A stretch of DNA of 64,000 nt from Bifidobacterium goeldii (GTDB taxonomy: Bacteria > Actinomycetota > Actinomycetes > Actinomycetales > Bifidobacteriaceae): assembly GCF_003951095.1 (NCBI RefSeq), contig NZ_QXGL01000001.1:1-64000 (forward strand), given 5' to 3'. Below are positions 35,120-44,134 of this stretch, one piece after another. Below the pieces are notes generated by a model that searched no databases, was not told the DNA's origin, and saw only the letters and a list, made by a program, of their open reading frames with translations. Positions within the stretch are counted from its first letter, which is position 1. Every line of letters begins with the position of its first letter. A program made the position numbers and the translations under genes.

Positions 35120-35497
35120 TTATGCCTGTGATTTCAAATAGTGTTTTCTAGCGTCGAGATTCGCAATGATCCCGCAGATGATTAGCCATGCGACGAGTAT
35201 GACGGCGAGAACGAGGAGCATCCACCACCAGATCATGCTCATGGTATTGATGTCACGGGCCGCGATCATGCCGATCAGCACGTCCACCGGCATCAGAGAG
35301 ACCAATACACCACTACCGAGAAACACGAACGCGTACTTGCGGTGTATGTATTCCCATGTCTCATCCGAGGCGATAGTCCAGCGTGTCTTGATACCGATCT
35401 GATAATTTCGCTCCAATCGGCCATTCCTTGCATCCCGATAGGCGGAAAAACACAACTGAGCTGACCATGCAAACAAAGCAATCAATATGATGAGCAT
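35120..35497 (-). CDS. SdpI-like membrane protein
   Basis: 125 residues with three predicted helices: LIILIALFAWSAQLCFSAY, YAFVFLGSGVLVSLMPVDVL and MIWWWMLLVLAVILVAWLII. Between helices 1 and 2 lies RNYQIGIKTRWTIASDETWEYIHRKY, the SdpI/YhfL-type motif (GI-x-T-x-W-T, then W-x-x-x-H). SdpI of Bacillus gives immunity to the SDP toxic peptide; other members are uncharacterised. ATG 35497 is chosen for its AAGGA eight bases upstream, in place of a start ten codons earlier. It lies among small membrane proteins and next to a two-component system. Confidence 0.75.
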   Translation of the reverse strand: MLIILIALFAWSAQLCFSAYRDARNGRLERNYQIGIKTRWTIASDETWEYIHRKYAFVFLGSGVLVSLMPVDVLIGMIAARDINTMSMIWWWMLLVLAVILVAWLIICGIIANLDARKHYLKSQA

Positions 35498-35577
35498 GAT
35501 TCGAGTCCTTTCCGGCACTAACTCCATTTCAGAGGTAGACAGTGATAACCATCATTGGTTTGGTTCGAAGACCGACA

Positions 35578-35661
35578 TCAGCTGTGCGGTGTCGATGCTG
35601 TCGCGTAGCGCCATGCCAACACCAGCGCAATGCCGGAAATCAGAACGCTCCTTCTCATCAT
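35578..35661 (-). CDS. Very short membrane peptide (27 aa), translationally coupled
   Basis: The frame encodes MMRRSVLISGIALVLAWRYA plus seven more residues: a basic start and one hydrophobic segment. Its first ATG overlaps the stop of the 160-residue gene (ATGATG), and AGGAG sits just before it, so translation is plausible. Nothing else identifies it. It could also be an accidental frame. Confidence 0.35.
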   Translation of the reverse strand: MMRRSVLISGIALVLAWRYATASTPHS

Positions 35662-36140
35662 GCTCCTCGTGTCTTGCGCAACAGATCTTTGACGATGACC
35701 GAAACCACCACATACAACATACAGGGCAACGTCAAGCCCCAAGCCAGATACTGCAGCCATGCAATATCGAATAGCAAGGCGATAGTGAACATGTTGACGC
35801 ACAGGTTGATGCAGATGACGAATGTTATCTTCGCGGCGATAGCGTCGGATCTATCGGCGAGCAACCGGTCATGGGCATCCGGCTCCAGCCGTTCGGCCAC
35901 TTTGCCGCGATATGCGAATCCTCCTGCGGCAAGCGAGCCGGCGCCCAGCAGGAGAAACACGATCGCCTGCGATCCGGAATTCCAGAACCATTCCGTAGTC
36001 CATCCGTACCGGATAAGACCGCATGCGGCCAACACAACGGAATACAGCGCAAGGGTTCCCGCCGCCGCGAATAAACGCCACCTTCCTTCGCTCATGCCCG
36101 CGTGCCTATTGCTGGAGTCTTGCATAGTGTTATCGGCCAT
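35658..36140 (-). CDS. Four-helix membrane protein of unknown function
   Basis: 160 residues, GGAGG six bases before the ATG. Helices: LFAAAGTLALYSVVLAACGL, WFWNSGSQAIVFLLLGAGSLAAGGF, ITFVICINLCVNMFTIALLF and YLAWGLTLPCMLYVVVSVIV. A charged cytoplasmic loop (RGKVAERLEPDAHDRLLADR) separates helices 2 and 3. I do not recognise the family. It is the first gene of the minus-strand run that continues with the 27-residue peptide and the SdpI-like protein, downstream of promoter 2. Confidence 0.75.
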   Translation of the reverse strand: MADNTMQDSSNRHAGMSEGRWRLFAAAGTLALYSVVLAACGLIRYGWTTEWFWNSGSQAIVFLLLGAGSLAAGGFAYRGKVAERLEPDAHDRLLADRSDAIAAKITFVICINLCVNMFTIALLFDIAWLQYLAWGLTLPCMLYVVVSVIVKDLLRKTRGA

Positions 36141-36203
36141 GATTAGCCTCCTCTTCGAGGTTCGGCACCTTTCCTATACATCCATGATGACTGCAGAAAG
36201 GGA

Positions 36204-36243
36204 ATAGCGCCACTTATAGAAATCCCTGTCAACCAAAGACGAC
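36204..36243 (-). promoter_or_regulatory. Promoter 2 with the 17-base shared element
   Basis: On the minus strand: GTCGTCTTTGGTTGACA (36243-36227), 17-base spacer, then CGCTAT (36209-36204), 64 bases before the start of the four-helix protein. It is the exact repeat of the element in promoter 1. The two share the -35 and the 11 bases upstream of it but differ in the -10. Confidence 0.55.
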
Positions 36244-36372
36244 AACGGTGACGTTCGTTATCGTTGAAGCCACTTGTGATATGAGCCCCATCGTGACATG
36301 AATTGTGCGCGCATACAACGTGCTGTCAAGCAATCGCATGACAGCGGATTCGGGAAGCTGGGATCGTGGGTC

Positions 36373-37698
36373 TTACCGTTGAGACGAATCGGACGGCAGT
36401 GTCGCGTGCAGAATCCATGTGCCGTCTTCGGCGGACGTGCTGATCGAACCGTCGAGAGCGGCGAACCGGGTGCGGTGCAGGGGCAATCCTTTACCGGAGT
36501 GGGGTTTGTCCGGTAGGAGGGAACGCTCGGCGATGTCGTTGACCTGATCGACGGACAGGCCGTCACGGTTGCGGCGCACGACCACACGGTATTCGCCGGA
36601 CGGGTCGCCGTGCACGGCGATATTGGTATACAGCTCGCGCAGCAGGTCGATCACCGCGGACTCACGGTCGCGAGTGACGTCATTCGCATCCGTCGACTTG
36701 TCCGTGGGTGGATTGTCGATTAGCGTCGAATCGCCGGCGAAACCAAGCTGGGACAGGTATCGGTCGCCGTGGTCCAGTACGTCACGGATACGTTCGGGGA
36801 ACGCGGTGCAAGTCGAAAACGTCGCAGTCGGGTTTTTGATTGCGATGATATCGTCGTCTCCGGAATGTCCGGTACTGCCGTCACCGGTGTGGTCTCTCCG
36901 ATATGCGTCACCGTCGCCGTGATGCGATCCGGTATCAGTACTGTCATCGTCCCCGTCGAGCATGTCGATGACCGTGCGCACCTCGCTGAGCGTGTCGATC
37001 GTGCGTCGGTACAGATCATCGAACAACGCCGTACGTTGCTCGTTGTGCGTCGAACGTAAGCGCTCGTAGTCCAATCGCATGGCCATGTATGCGAGATTGT
37101 TCGTCACCGCGTCATGAATCCGGCTCGCGGCCCGCGCGTCGCGGCGCATGGCCTCCAGACGGTCTCGCTCCCGTTCGTAACGCAGTCGATCCTGTTCCGC
37201 CTGCACGGCCACGGCCCTCCACGACATCGCGCGGCCAAACGCGTACACGACGAAGAACGACACCAGCAGTATCACGTAGTCGCCGAACGGGATACCGGCT
37301 CGGGCCGAGACCATCCAACGCACCGCGGCGATCAATGGCGGCATCAGCCACCACCATCGCGACCTGCCGTATCGACCGACCGCCGCCAACGCGACCCACA
37401 TGCCGTAGAACAGGCTCGCGCCGCTCATATCCGGCAGGAACGCGCACGCCACATACGTGACCGCGACCGCCACACTCATCGGCAACGGGAAGAACGGCAA
37501 CACCAGCAGACACAGGATATGCACGACCGTCAGTACCGTGGTCGCCACAAGCTGCGCCGGATACTCGACCATCTCCAACACCGTCAACCCAGCGGACAAC
37601 AACACAACGCACCACATGACCGGCCCCGCGCCGGCCGCGCGGATACGCTCGCCGATACGAGCGCCAGAGCGTCTGATCAGTCCTGCAACATCAGCCAT
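36373..37698 (-). CDS. NarL/DesK-type sensor histidine kinase
   Basis: 441 residues. Five or six hydrophobic helices in the first 160 residues form the sensor. The dimerisation domain has the phospho-accepting His195 in ASRIHDAVTNNLAYM (a HisKA_3-like form). The ATPase domain has N-box LLRELYTNIAVHG and G-box HSGKGLPLHRTRFAAL, which is somewhat degenerate. An Asp/His/Gly-rich insertion (DSTDTGSHHGDGDAYRRDHTGD) stands before it. The gene overlaps the response-regulator gene by 22 bases. It is paralogous to the kinase at 49.4 kb. It probably senses a membrane or peptide signal and controls the adjacent small membrane-protein genes (inference). Confidence 0.88.
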   Translation of the reverse strand: MADVAGLIRRSGARIGERIRAAGAGPVMWCVVLLSAGLTVLEMVEYPAQLVATTVLTVVHILCLLVLPFFPLPMSVAVAVTYVACAFLPDMSGASLFYGMWVALAAVGRYGRSRWWWLMPPLIAAVRWMVSARAGIPFGDYVILLVSFFVVYAFGRAMSWRAVAVQAEQDRLRYERERDRLEAMRRDARAASRIHDAVTNNLAYMAMRLDYERLRSTHNEQRTALFDDLYRRTIDTLSEVRTVIDMLDGDDDSTDTGSHHGDGDAYRRDHTGDGSTGHSGDDDIIAIKNPTATFSTCTAFPERIRDVLDHGDRYLSQLGFAGDSTLIDNPPTDKSTDANDVTRDRESAVIDLLRELYTNIAVHGDPSGEYRVVVRRNRDGLSVDQVNDIAERSLLPDKPHSGKGLPLHRTRFAALDGSISTSAEDGTWILHATLPSDSSQR

Positions 37699-38363
37699 TC
37701 AGCCACCGCCTGCGTCCGGTTCCGCGCACCAAGCTTCTTCGCCGCACGCATCACATACGTCTTCACCGACGACTCGCCAACGCCAAGCAGCTCGCCGATC
37801 TCACGCGAACTGCGTCCCTGCGCACACAGTCGCATGACCTCACGCTCACGCTCCGTCAGCGACACGACGGTCGTAGTTGACTGTGCTAGATCGTGGGGGA
37901 GGGTTACCACTTGCGCCGCGAGCAACGCGTGCGACTGTGTGGCGGTCAGATCGGACACATACCTGGTGCGCGGCATACGACCGTTGGCCAGAGCGACCGC
38001 CGCCTCGCAGACATCCCTCACCCGCGCCTTGTCCATCACTCACTGCGCACCCGCGGCCAACGCATCGGCCGCGTAATACTCCAACGAGAACGACGTGACG
38101 CCGATCAACGCGACATCGGCCGTCGCCGCACGCACCTGCCGGCACACCTCGACGCCGCTCAACCCCTCCAGCGACATGTCCACCAGCAGCACATCCGGAC
38201 GCGAATCGGCCGACAGGCAGCGGGCGACCGCATCCCGGCCACGTCGGCACGCCCACGTCACGTCGACCTCGGGAAGATCGCGATGAACCAGCAACGTCAG
38301 CATCGTCAACGTCAACTGGTCGTTGTCCACCATCCCAAGACGGAACCGTCTCCTGTCGTACAT
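37677..38363 (-). pseudogene. NarL/LuxR-type response regulator split by an in-frame TGA
   Basis: The receiver domain starts MYDRRRFRLGMVDNDQLTL, has the phospho-acceptor in VLLVDMSLEGLSG and runs to ADALAAGAQ. It is stopped by TGA at 38042-38040. In the same frame the sequence continues VMDKARVRDVCEAAVALANG and a complete LuxR HTH (LTEREREVMRLCAQG ... VKTYVMRAAKKLGARNRTQAV). The paralogue at 48.7 kb reads AGAQAIVSKTD at this point and most NarL-type regulators have Gly, so GGA to TGA is the likely change. Downstream GTG-ATG codons at the stop might restart translation of the HTH half alone. Either a pseudogene, a sequencing error or a split regulator. Confidence 0.82.
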
Positions 38364-38412
38364 ACACCACCATCCCATAACAAATCCGTTCAACGGACAT
38401 CATATCGACGGC

Positions 38413-39669
38413 TCATCGTTGGCCTTCTCCCATGATCGCGGTGCGCATGGTGTCTGACAATTCGTATCGCACTGGTCGTTGCCCGGTGGCGATGATGGTT
38501 CTATCGCCGACGAGGGCATCCAGTGCATGATTGGTTCTGTTCCGTCCCAATCCCATCGATTCTCGCAGCCGTGGTCTGGTTATGCTGTGGGGGGCGATCC
38601 CGAAGAGTTCTTCTTGGATGAGTGCGGCTACGATGTTCGTGGCATCGTCGTTCCAGTCTCGTTCCGAACGCAGCTGGTCGAGTGCCGCGAACGACCGCAG
38701 CAGTATGGATCGTTTGACAGACAAGTCGTCGATGATGCGTCGTTGCGCTTCGGTGACGAATTCCATCATCCGATACGAGAACAGGCTGGCGTCGAGACGA
38801 TTCAACGGGTGCTGCGCGTCCTCGAACGCCTTGTAGTACCGGTTCTTGCCGTCGGAGATGACCGGGCTGAGGCTGATGGATGTCGGCACGCTCAGATGCT
38901 GTCGTAGCTGGAGGGCGAACAGGAAACGGCCGGTGCGACCGTTGCCGTCGTAGAACGGGTGGACGTACTCGAACGCGAAATGGCACATGGCGGCGCGGAT
39001 CAATGGCGGCACGTCCCGGTTGCGGGTAAGAGCGAGCCATTGCGTGAGCGCGACCTTGATCTCGGATTCCGGTGTGATGCCGGTGTGGATGCGCCGCCCG
39101 GTGGCCGGTTCGTCGATGTACACGGGGCCGTTGCGGAACAGGTCGCCGTCCGGTCTGTCGTTGTCGTCGAGTTCCCCGGCGACGACCTTGTCGTAGATGC
39201 CGCGAATGTCCTCGAGCGTTTCCGGCAGCGCGTAGCGTGCCGGGTCGTCGTCGCTGAGCGCGAGGAACAGGCGGGCGAACTCGCTGAACCGCGCGTGCCC
39301 TCCATGTTCCGTGGCGGCCTCCAATGCGAGGCTGATCTCCTGTCGGGTGGATCGCACGCCCTCGATGCTGTTGGTGCTTTGCATCTCCTCGCCGATGAGA
39401 TCGTACAGGTAGGCTCGCCGCGCGATTGGCGGTAGCTCTTCCCAGAGCGCAATGACCTGCGTTTCCCGTTCTCGAATATTGTCGGCAAGCGTGGCGAGCT
39501 CACGGAAGTTGACGACGAAAACCTCATGCCCGCGCAGGGTGATGCCGGAGCGGAACGTGCTCCATCCGTCAAGACGCCGCAAATATTCTTCGTCGGCGAT
39601 TTCCTCCGGTCTCTTCGTTGACCGGCTCATATGCGCGGTCTGTCTGATGCTTTTGTAGCCTGTTCCCAT
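38413..39669 (-). CDS. Fic domain protein (AMPylase-type)
   Basis: 418 residues. The catalytic motif HPFYDGNGRTGRFL (HxFxDGNGRxxR) is intact, so nucleotidyl transfer to target proteins is expected. An N-terminal domain holds the inhibitory helix motif TNSIEGVRST (S/TxxxE), as in class II Fic proteins that restrain themselves. A winged-helix-like C-terminal domain ends in RPRLRESMGLGRNRTNHALDAL. ATG 39669 has GGAAAG eight bases upstream; a TTG at 39714 would lengthen it by 15 residues. The gene stands alone, with an operator-like repeat upstream, consistent with self-regulation. Target unknown. Confidence 0.92.
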   Translation of the reverse strand: MGTGYKSIRQTAHMSRSTKRPEEIADEEYLRRLDGWSTFRSGITLRGHEVFVVNFRELATLADNIRERETQVIALWEELPPIARRAYLYDLIGEEMQSTNSIEGVRSTRQEISLALEAATEHGGHARFSEFARLFLALSDDDPARYALPETLEDIRGIYDKVVAGELDDNDRPDGDLFRNGPVYIDEPATGRRIHTGITPESEIKVALTQWLALTRNRDVPPLIRAAMCHFAFEYVHPFYDGNGRTGRFLFALQLRQHLSVPTSISLSPVISDGKNRYYKAFEDAQHPLNRLDASLFSYRMMEFVTEAQRRIIDDLSVKRSILLRSFAALDQLRSERDWNDDATNIVAALIQEELFGIAPHSITRPRLRESMGLGRNRTNHALDALVGDRTIIATGQRPVRYELSDTMRTAIMGEGQR

Positions 39670-39720
39670 ATGCGCCGCTTTCCAGTCAGTCGACCATTGC
39701 AAGGGTCGCAACAATGATGC

Positions 39721-39762
39721 TATAGGTCGTTTTTGGCAATATCGACCTATAGACAGTCTATA
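39721..39762 (-). promoter_or_regulatory. Two overlapping inverted repeats upstream of the fic gene
   Basis: TATAGGTCG (39721-39729) is inverted at CGACCTATA (39743-39751). Overlapping it is TATAGAC-A-GTCTATA (39748-39762), a perfect 15-base inverted repeat. Both share the TATAG core, so two or three regulator half-sites are likely. They lie about 52-93 bases upstream of the fic start. Confidence 0.55.
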
Positions 39763-39888
39763 TCGTGGTGGCTATCGGTTGGTATTGGTCATGGCGACGC
39801 ATATTCACGGGGAAGGATCGGATGTTTACGATTCCCCACGGCGTTTCGACGAACGATCTGGGTTGGTGCTGAATCGTCTGCCGCGAAC

Positions 39889-40524
39889 CTACCGGATGGT
39901 TCCGCGCTCCGTCTGCCATTCGCCGGCGGTGATGATGCGGAGTGTCTCGTCGTGGTATTCGTCGATGAGCGGGAAATGGTTGTGCTTCGATTCGCCGGTG
40001 ACCTGCATGCCGCATTTGTCCATCACGCGGCCGGACTGCGTGTTGTCCGTGTAGTGCGCACCCCACACGGCGTCGACATGCAGCGTGCCGAACGCGTAAC
40101 CGAGCACGGCGCGCAACGCCTCGGGCATGTATCCCTTGCCCCAGAACGGGCGGCCGATCCAATAGCCGAGTTCCAGCGCGTTGCCGCCGACGTGCCGGGC
40201 GTAGCGTTCGTCAATCGTGTAGTCCGGCCCGTCATCGATGTGACGGAGCGGTTTCAGTTCGATACAGCCGATGGGTTCGTCAGCGCCGGTATCGGTGTCT
40301 TCCGCCGCGGCGTCCCGAATGGTGATGGCCCAGTTGTGCTCGGTCGGGGAGAACACGTCACGGATGACGCCCATGCTCTCTTCGATGTCCTGATGCGGTG
40401 GCCAGCCGCACGGCAGTCCGATCCGCGGGTCCGAAGCGTACCTGAACAGGGATGCGGCCTCGGCGCGGTTGCCGGTCTTCCACTGGCGCAGTAGTAGGCG
40501 CGAGGTTTCAATAATCTCGCTCAT
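39889..40524 (-). CDS. RimJ/RimL-type GNAT acetyltransferase
   Basis: 211 residues beginning MSEIIETSRLLLRQW, the usual start of Acetyltransf_3 proteins. Further signatures are ALELGYWIGRPFWGKGYMPEALRAV (acetyl-CoA site) and AHYTDNTQSGRVMDKCGMQ. GGAGG stands before the ATG. The substrate may be a ribosomal or other protein N-terminus but cannot be told. Divergent from the flavin-type protein gene. Confidence 0.92.
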   Translation of the reverse strand: MSEIIETSRLLLRQWKTGNRAEAASLFRYASDPRIGLPCGWPPHQDIEESMGVIRDVFSPTEHNWAITIRDAAAEDTDTGADEPIGCIELKPLRHIDDGPDYTIDERYARHVGGNALELGYWIGRPFWGKGYMPEALRAVLGYAFGTLHVDAVWGAHYTDNTQSGRVMDKCGMQVTGESKHNHFPLIDEYHDETLRIITAGEWQTERGTIR

Positions 40525-40693
40525 CGGACCTCCTGATTAGTTAAGGCGTGTGGATCGTATGCCAACATTACACGGCTGTGCCCAGTTGCTGAGGAGATGC
40601 ATCCCAGTCGGTAAGAATCTCATCGGGCCTGTAGCGCAGCGATATAGCATGTTCCTTATCGACAACGATGACCGAAGACGGGAGTGAACGATC

Positions 40694-41338
40694 ATGAGCG
40701 CAGAGAATACCGGCAATGCCAATGAACTGACCGGCAGCGCGCATCGGACGAAGCGGCGCGACGACGAACGCACGGTCGCCGGCGAGCATCGCAGGATGCG
40801 GCGTGCGGATCGGGAGATTATTGACCACGCGCAGATAGTCGAGATCATCAGCCGATGCGACATTATCGACATGGCGTACATGGATGCCGAGGGGCTGACG
40901 ATCGTGCCGCTGAATTTCGGCTACGAATACGATTACGAAACCGGTGGCCTTACGCTGTGGATGCATTCCGCGTCGCGCGGGCGCAAGCTTGACGCGATCC
41001 GCGCGGCCGGCAACCGACTGCCCGTGTCGTTCGCCATGCGCACCGACTGCGAGGTGATCGAGGGACGCACGGCCTGCAACTGGGGTGAGGCGTTCACGTC
41101 GATCGTTGGCAATGGCGTCGCCTCGATCGTGGACGATCTCGACGAACGCCGTCGCGGACTGCAGCTGCTCATGGCGCATCAGGCGCATATGCCGCACGTC
41201 GAGTTCACCGACGCGCAGGTGAACAGCGTCACCGTGTGGAAGATCGAAGCGACCCGGCTCACCGCGAAGGCACACGCCAAACCGAATCGCGCACATCACG
41301 CCGGTGAGTCGGCCGAAAACGGTCCGACGGCATCGTGA
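40694..41338 (+). CDS. Pyridoxamine 5'-phosphate oxidase-like FMN-binding protein (NimA-like)
   Basis: 214 residues. After a charged 45-residue leader the split-barrel domain has REIIDHAQIVEIISRCDIIDMAYMDAEGLTIVPLNFGYEY, LTLWMHSASRGRKLDAIRAAG and TSIVGNGVASIVDD, matching the NimA/5-nitroimidazole-reductase-like branch of the family. Members bind FMN and act as oxidoreductases of poorly known substrates. The ATG has GGGAG upstream. The C-terminal tail (HAKPNRAHHAGESAENG) is not conserved. Confidence 0.82.
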   Translation: MSAENTGNANELTGSAHRTKRRDDERTVAGEHRRMRRADREIIDHAQIVEIISRCDIIDMAYMDAEGLTIVPLNFGYEYDYETGGLTLWMHSASRGRKLDAIRAAGNRLPVSFAMRTDCEVIEGRTACNWGEAFTSIVGNGVASIVDDLDERRRGLQLLMAHQAHMPHVEFTDAQVNSVTVWKIEATRLTAKAHAKPNRAHHAGESAENGPTAS

Positions 41339-41441
41339 TTAGGGGATCGGAGAACGCCGCGACTATTGCGCGTGCGTCCGTTCCGATCGCGCGTGACGCC
41401 GACGCACATGCGGCAACGCCACTATGCGGGGACAGATGCCG

Positions 41442-42863
41442 TCAGTCGTCGTCGCGCTCGTGCCGCGCACGCCGCCGCTCCAACGCGTAATAGCCTGCAT
41501 AGCAACAGATAACGAACGGGATCATGCAATACAGGGTCGAACGCTGCGTCTCATCCAGCACGACAAGCACCAGTGCGCCGATGCACATCACGATGGCGAG
41601 CCAGGGGAGCAGCGGATATCCGGGCGCTCGGTAACCCAGTTCCTCAACGGAATGCCCGCCGCGCATCCATTCGCTCCGGAAGCGGATATGGCACACGCAC
41701 ACCGAGAACCACACCACCAACGTGGCCAGTCCGGAAACGGCCACCAACACCAGATACACGGTGGATGCGGCGATCACGGAGGACAGGAGCGCGAGCAGCG
41801 AGCCGGCCATGCTGAACAGCACGGCCCACACGGGCACGCCGTGGAAGTTCGTCTTGGCGAAACGCGCTGGGATGAGATGCTCCTTCGCAAGCGACCAGAC
41901 CATGCGCGAGCACACGTACAGGCCGGAGTTCGCAGCGGACAGTACGGCGGTCAGCACCACGAAGTTCATCACGTCGCCAGCGAACGGCATGCCGATCGAC
42001 TGGAACACCAGCACGAACGGGCTGGTCTCCACGCCGGCCTTGTGCCAGGGGATCAGCGAGGCCATCACCGCGATCGAACCGATGAAGAAGATCGCCAGAC
42101 GGAACACCGTGGTGTGCACGGCCTTCGGGATCGCGCTCGACGGGTCCTTCGTCTCGCCGGCGGCCACGCCCACCACTTCGGTTCCAGAAAACGCGAACAC
42201 GACGGTAAGCAGCGTGGAGAACACCGGGGCGAAACCGTTCGGGAACCAGCCGTCCGCCGTGAAATTGGCGAACAGCGGCGCGTGATCGTACCCGGCGATG
42301 GGGATCGCGCCGAACATCGCCAATAGTCCGATGAGGATGAACGCGACGATCGCCAGCACCTTGATCGAGGCGAACCAGAATTCCGCCTCGCCGTACAGTC
42401 GCACCGACATGATGTTGAGCGTGAACACGACCGCGATGAACACGGCCGACCACACCCATGCGGGCGAATGCGGGAACCAGCGTTGCATAAGCAGTCCGGC
42501 GGCGGTGAATTCGCTGGCGAGCGCCACCGCCCAGTTCAGCCAGTACAGGATGGCGATGGTGAACGCGGTGCCGGGGCCGATGAATCGTTTGGCGTACAGG
42601 TGGAAGCTGCCGGCGTAGGGCATGGCGACCGAGAGTTCGCCGAGCGAGACCATCACGCAGTAGACCAGCAGCGAACCGACCGCGTACGCGAGGATCGCGC
42701 CGAGCGGGCCCGCCTGGTGGATGGTGTAGCCGGAGCTAACAAATAGGCCGGTGCCGATCACGCCGCCCAATGAGATCATCGTCAAGTGGCGCGACTCCAT
42801 TTTCCGTTCGAGCCCGGTTTGTCCGTTCGTTGCGCTGGTTGTGTCTTTGCCGGCATCCGCCAT
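41442..42863 (-). CDS. APC family amino acid permease
   Basis: 473 residues with 12 predicted helices. The N-terminal signature LTMISLGGVIGTGLFVSSG is the APC substrate/Na-site helix 1, followed by AGPLGAILAYAVGSLLVYCVM and AMPYAGSFHLYAKRFIGPGTAF. The protein is a proton-linked importer of an amino acid; the sequence is nearest in style to the AnsP/GabP/LysP group, but the substrate is not clear. AGAGGAG precedes the ATG. It is convergent with the flavin-type protein gene. Confidence 0.93.
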   Translation of the reverse strand: MADAGKDTTSATNGQTGLERKMESRHLTMISLGGVIGTGLFVSSGYTIHQAGPLGAILAYAVGSLLVYCVMVSLGELSVAMPYAGSFHLYAKRFIGPGTAFTIAILYWLNWAVALASEFTAAGLLMQRWFPHSPAWVWSAVFIAVVFTLNIMSVRLYGEAEFWFASIKVLAIVAFILIGLLAMFGAIPIAGYDHAPLFANFTADGWFPNGFAPVFSTLLTVVFAFSGTEVVGVAAGETKDPSSAIPKAVHTTVFRLAIFFIGSIAVMASLIPWHKAGVETSPFVLVFQSIGMPFAGDVMNFVVLTAVLSAANSGLYVCSRMVWSLAKEHLIPARFAKTNFHGVPVWAVLFSMAGSLLALLSSVIAASTVYLVLVAVSGLATLVVWFSVCVCHIRFRSEWMRGGHSVEELGYRAPGYPLLPWLAIVMCIGALVLVVLDETQRSTLYCMIPFVICCYAGYYALERRRARHERDDD

Positions 42864-42973
42864 GTTCGGGCTCCTCTGATTGCGCGTGGCCGCTGTTCGG
42901 ATTGTGACGAACCAATGATACCGGGGTGAGCAGATGGTGTGCGTATTTGCAGACTGTGCGGGGATGAAATGAC

Positions 42974-43019
42974 GAAGCCGGCGATCAACCTGCTTGTGTT
43001 CAGGTTGAGCGCCGGCTTC
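42974..43019 (-). terminator. Hairpin terminator of the aldo/keto reductase gene
   Basis: GAAGCCGGCGATCAACCTG (from 42974) pairs with CAGGTTGAGCGCCGGCTTC (to 43018) with an 8-base loop and one mismatch. On the minus strand it lies 46 bases after the reductase stop codon. It ends in GTCATTTCATC, modestly T-rich, so an intrinsic terminator is likely. Confidence 0.7.
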
Positions 43020-43064
43020 CTAGTATTAGCCGAACGGGTTGCGCGTATCGACGTTATTTGATGG

Positions 43065-44024
43065 CTACTTGGTGAACGGTTCGGATGCCTTGTTGAGTGC
43101 GGCGATCTCGTCGGCGGCAAGGTCGAGCGTCACCGAGTCGAGCAGGGCGGGCAGCTGTTCGGGCGTGCGAGCGGAGGCAATCGGGCCGGCGACCTGCGGG
43201 CGGTGGCGCAGCCATGCGAGCGCGACCGTCGCGATCGCCGTATTGTGTGCCTTCGCGACGGCGTCAAGCGTGTCGATGAGAGCGAATCCATCAGCGGTCA
43301 GGTAGTCGGCGACCATGCCTTGGCGCGCCTTGCCTTCCGCGTCGGCGGCGGAACGGTACTTGCCGGTCAGGAAGCCGGCTGCCAGCGAGAAGTATGGGAA
43401 CACGGCGAGGTTCTCACGTGCGGCGACCGGTGCGAGTGTGCGCTCGTAGTTGCCGCGGGTGACGAGATTGTAGTGCGGCTCCAAGGCGACCGGCAGCGCG
43501 TAGCCGTGCTCGCGGGCGATATGGAACCATTCCTCGATGCGGTCGGCCGTGTAGTTGGAAAGCCCGATCGCGCGGATCTTACCGGCCTTGACCAGTTCGT
43601 CAAACGCGGCGGCGGTCTCTTCGAGCGGCGTGTTTTTGTCGTCGAAGTGCGCATAGTACAGGTCGATCGTGTCGACGCCCAAGCGCAGCAGCGATTCGTT
43701 CGCCGCAGCGATCACGTTGTCGTGCGAAAGCCCCTTGTACTGCGGGTGTTCGCTCACCTTGGTGGCGATGACCACCTTGTCGCGATTGCCGCGCACGGCC
43801 AGCCAGCGGCCGAGGATGATCTCGGATTCGCCGCCCGCGTTGCCCGGCGCCCACGCCGAATACACGTCGGCGGTGTCGATGAAGTTGCCGCCGGCTTCGA
43901 CGTATTCGTCAAGCACCTTGCGGCTGGTCGCCTCGTCGCTCGTCCAGCCGAACGTGTTGCCGCCCAATACCAGTGGGAACACTTCCAGATCGCTGTTGCC
44001 CACCTTCACGCGCTGATCGGTCAT
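43065..44024 (-). CDS. Aldo/keto reductase
   Basis: 319 residues. NADPH-dependent (beta/alpha)8-barrel reductase. The catalytic tetrad is visible: Asp in GNFIDTADVYSAW, Tyr in the same segment, Lys in VVIATKVSEH and His in LYYAHFDD. Further hallmarks are GKIRAIGLSNYTADRIEEW and the C-terminal PIASARTPEQL cofactor loop. AAAGGA stands before the ATG. The natural carbonyl substrate is not known; it is close to the YajO/general stress AKR group. Confidence 0.93.
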   Translation of the reverse strand: MTDQRVKVGNSDLEVFPLVLGGNTFGWTSDEATSRKVLDEYVEAGGNFIDTADVYSAWAPGNAGGESEIILGRWLAVRGNRDKVVIATKVSEHPQYKGLSHDNVIAAANESLLRLGVDTIDLYYAHFDDKNTPLEETAAAFDELVKAGKIRAIGLSNYTADRIEEWFHIAREHGYALPVALEPHYNLVTRGNYERTLAPVAARENLAVFPYFSLAAGFLTGKYRSAADAEGKARQGMVADYLTADGFALIDTLDAVAKAHNTAIATVALAWLRHRPQVAGPIASARTPEQLPALLDSVTLDLAADEIAALNKASEPFTK

Positions 44025-44134
44025 GTTGCCGTCCTTTCATCTGCATTGTCGATTGTCGCTGTTGCAGACCGCCGTTGTCACTTTACCGAATACTGGGTTG
44101 GCTGAACGATCGGCTGCAAATCATGCTTATTGTC

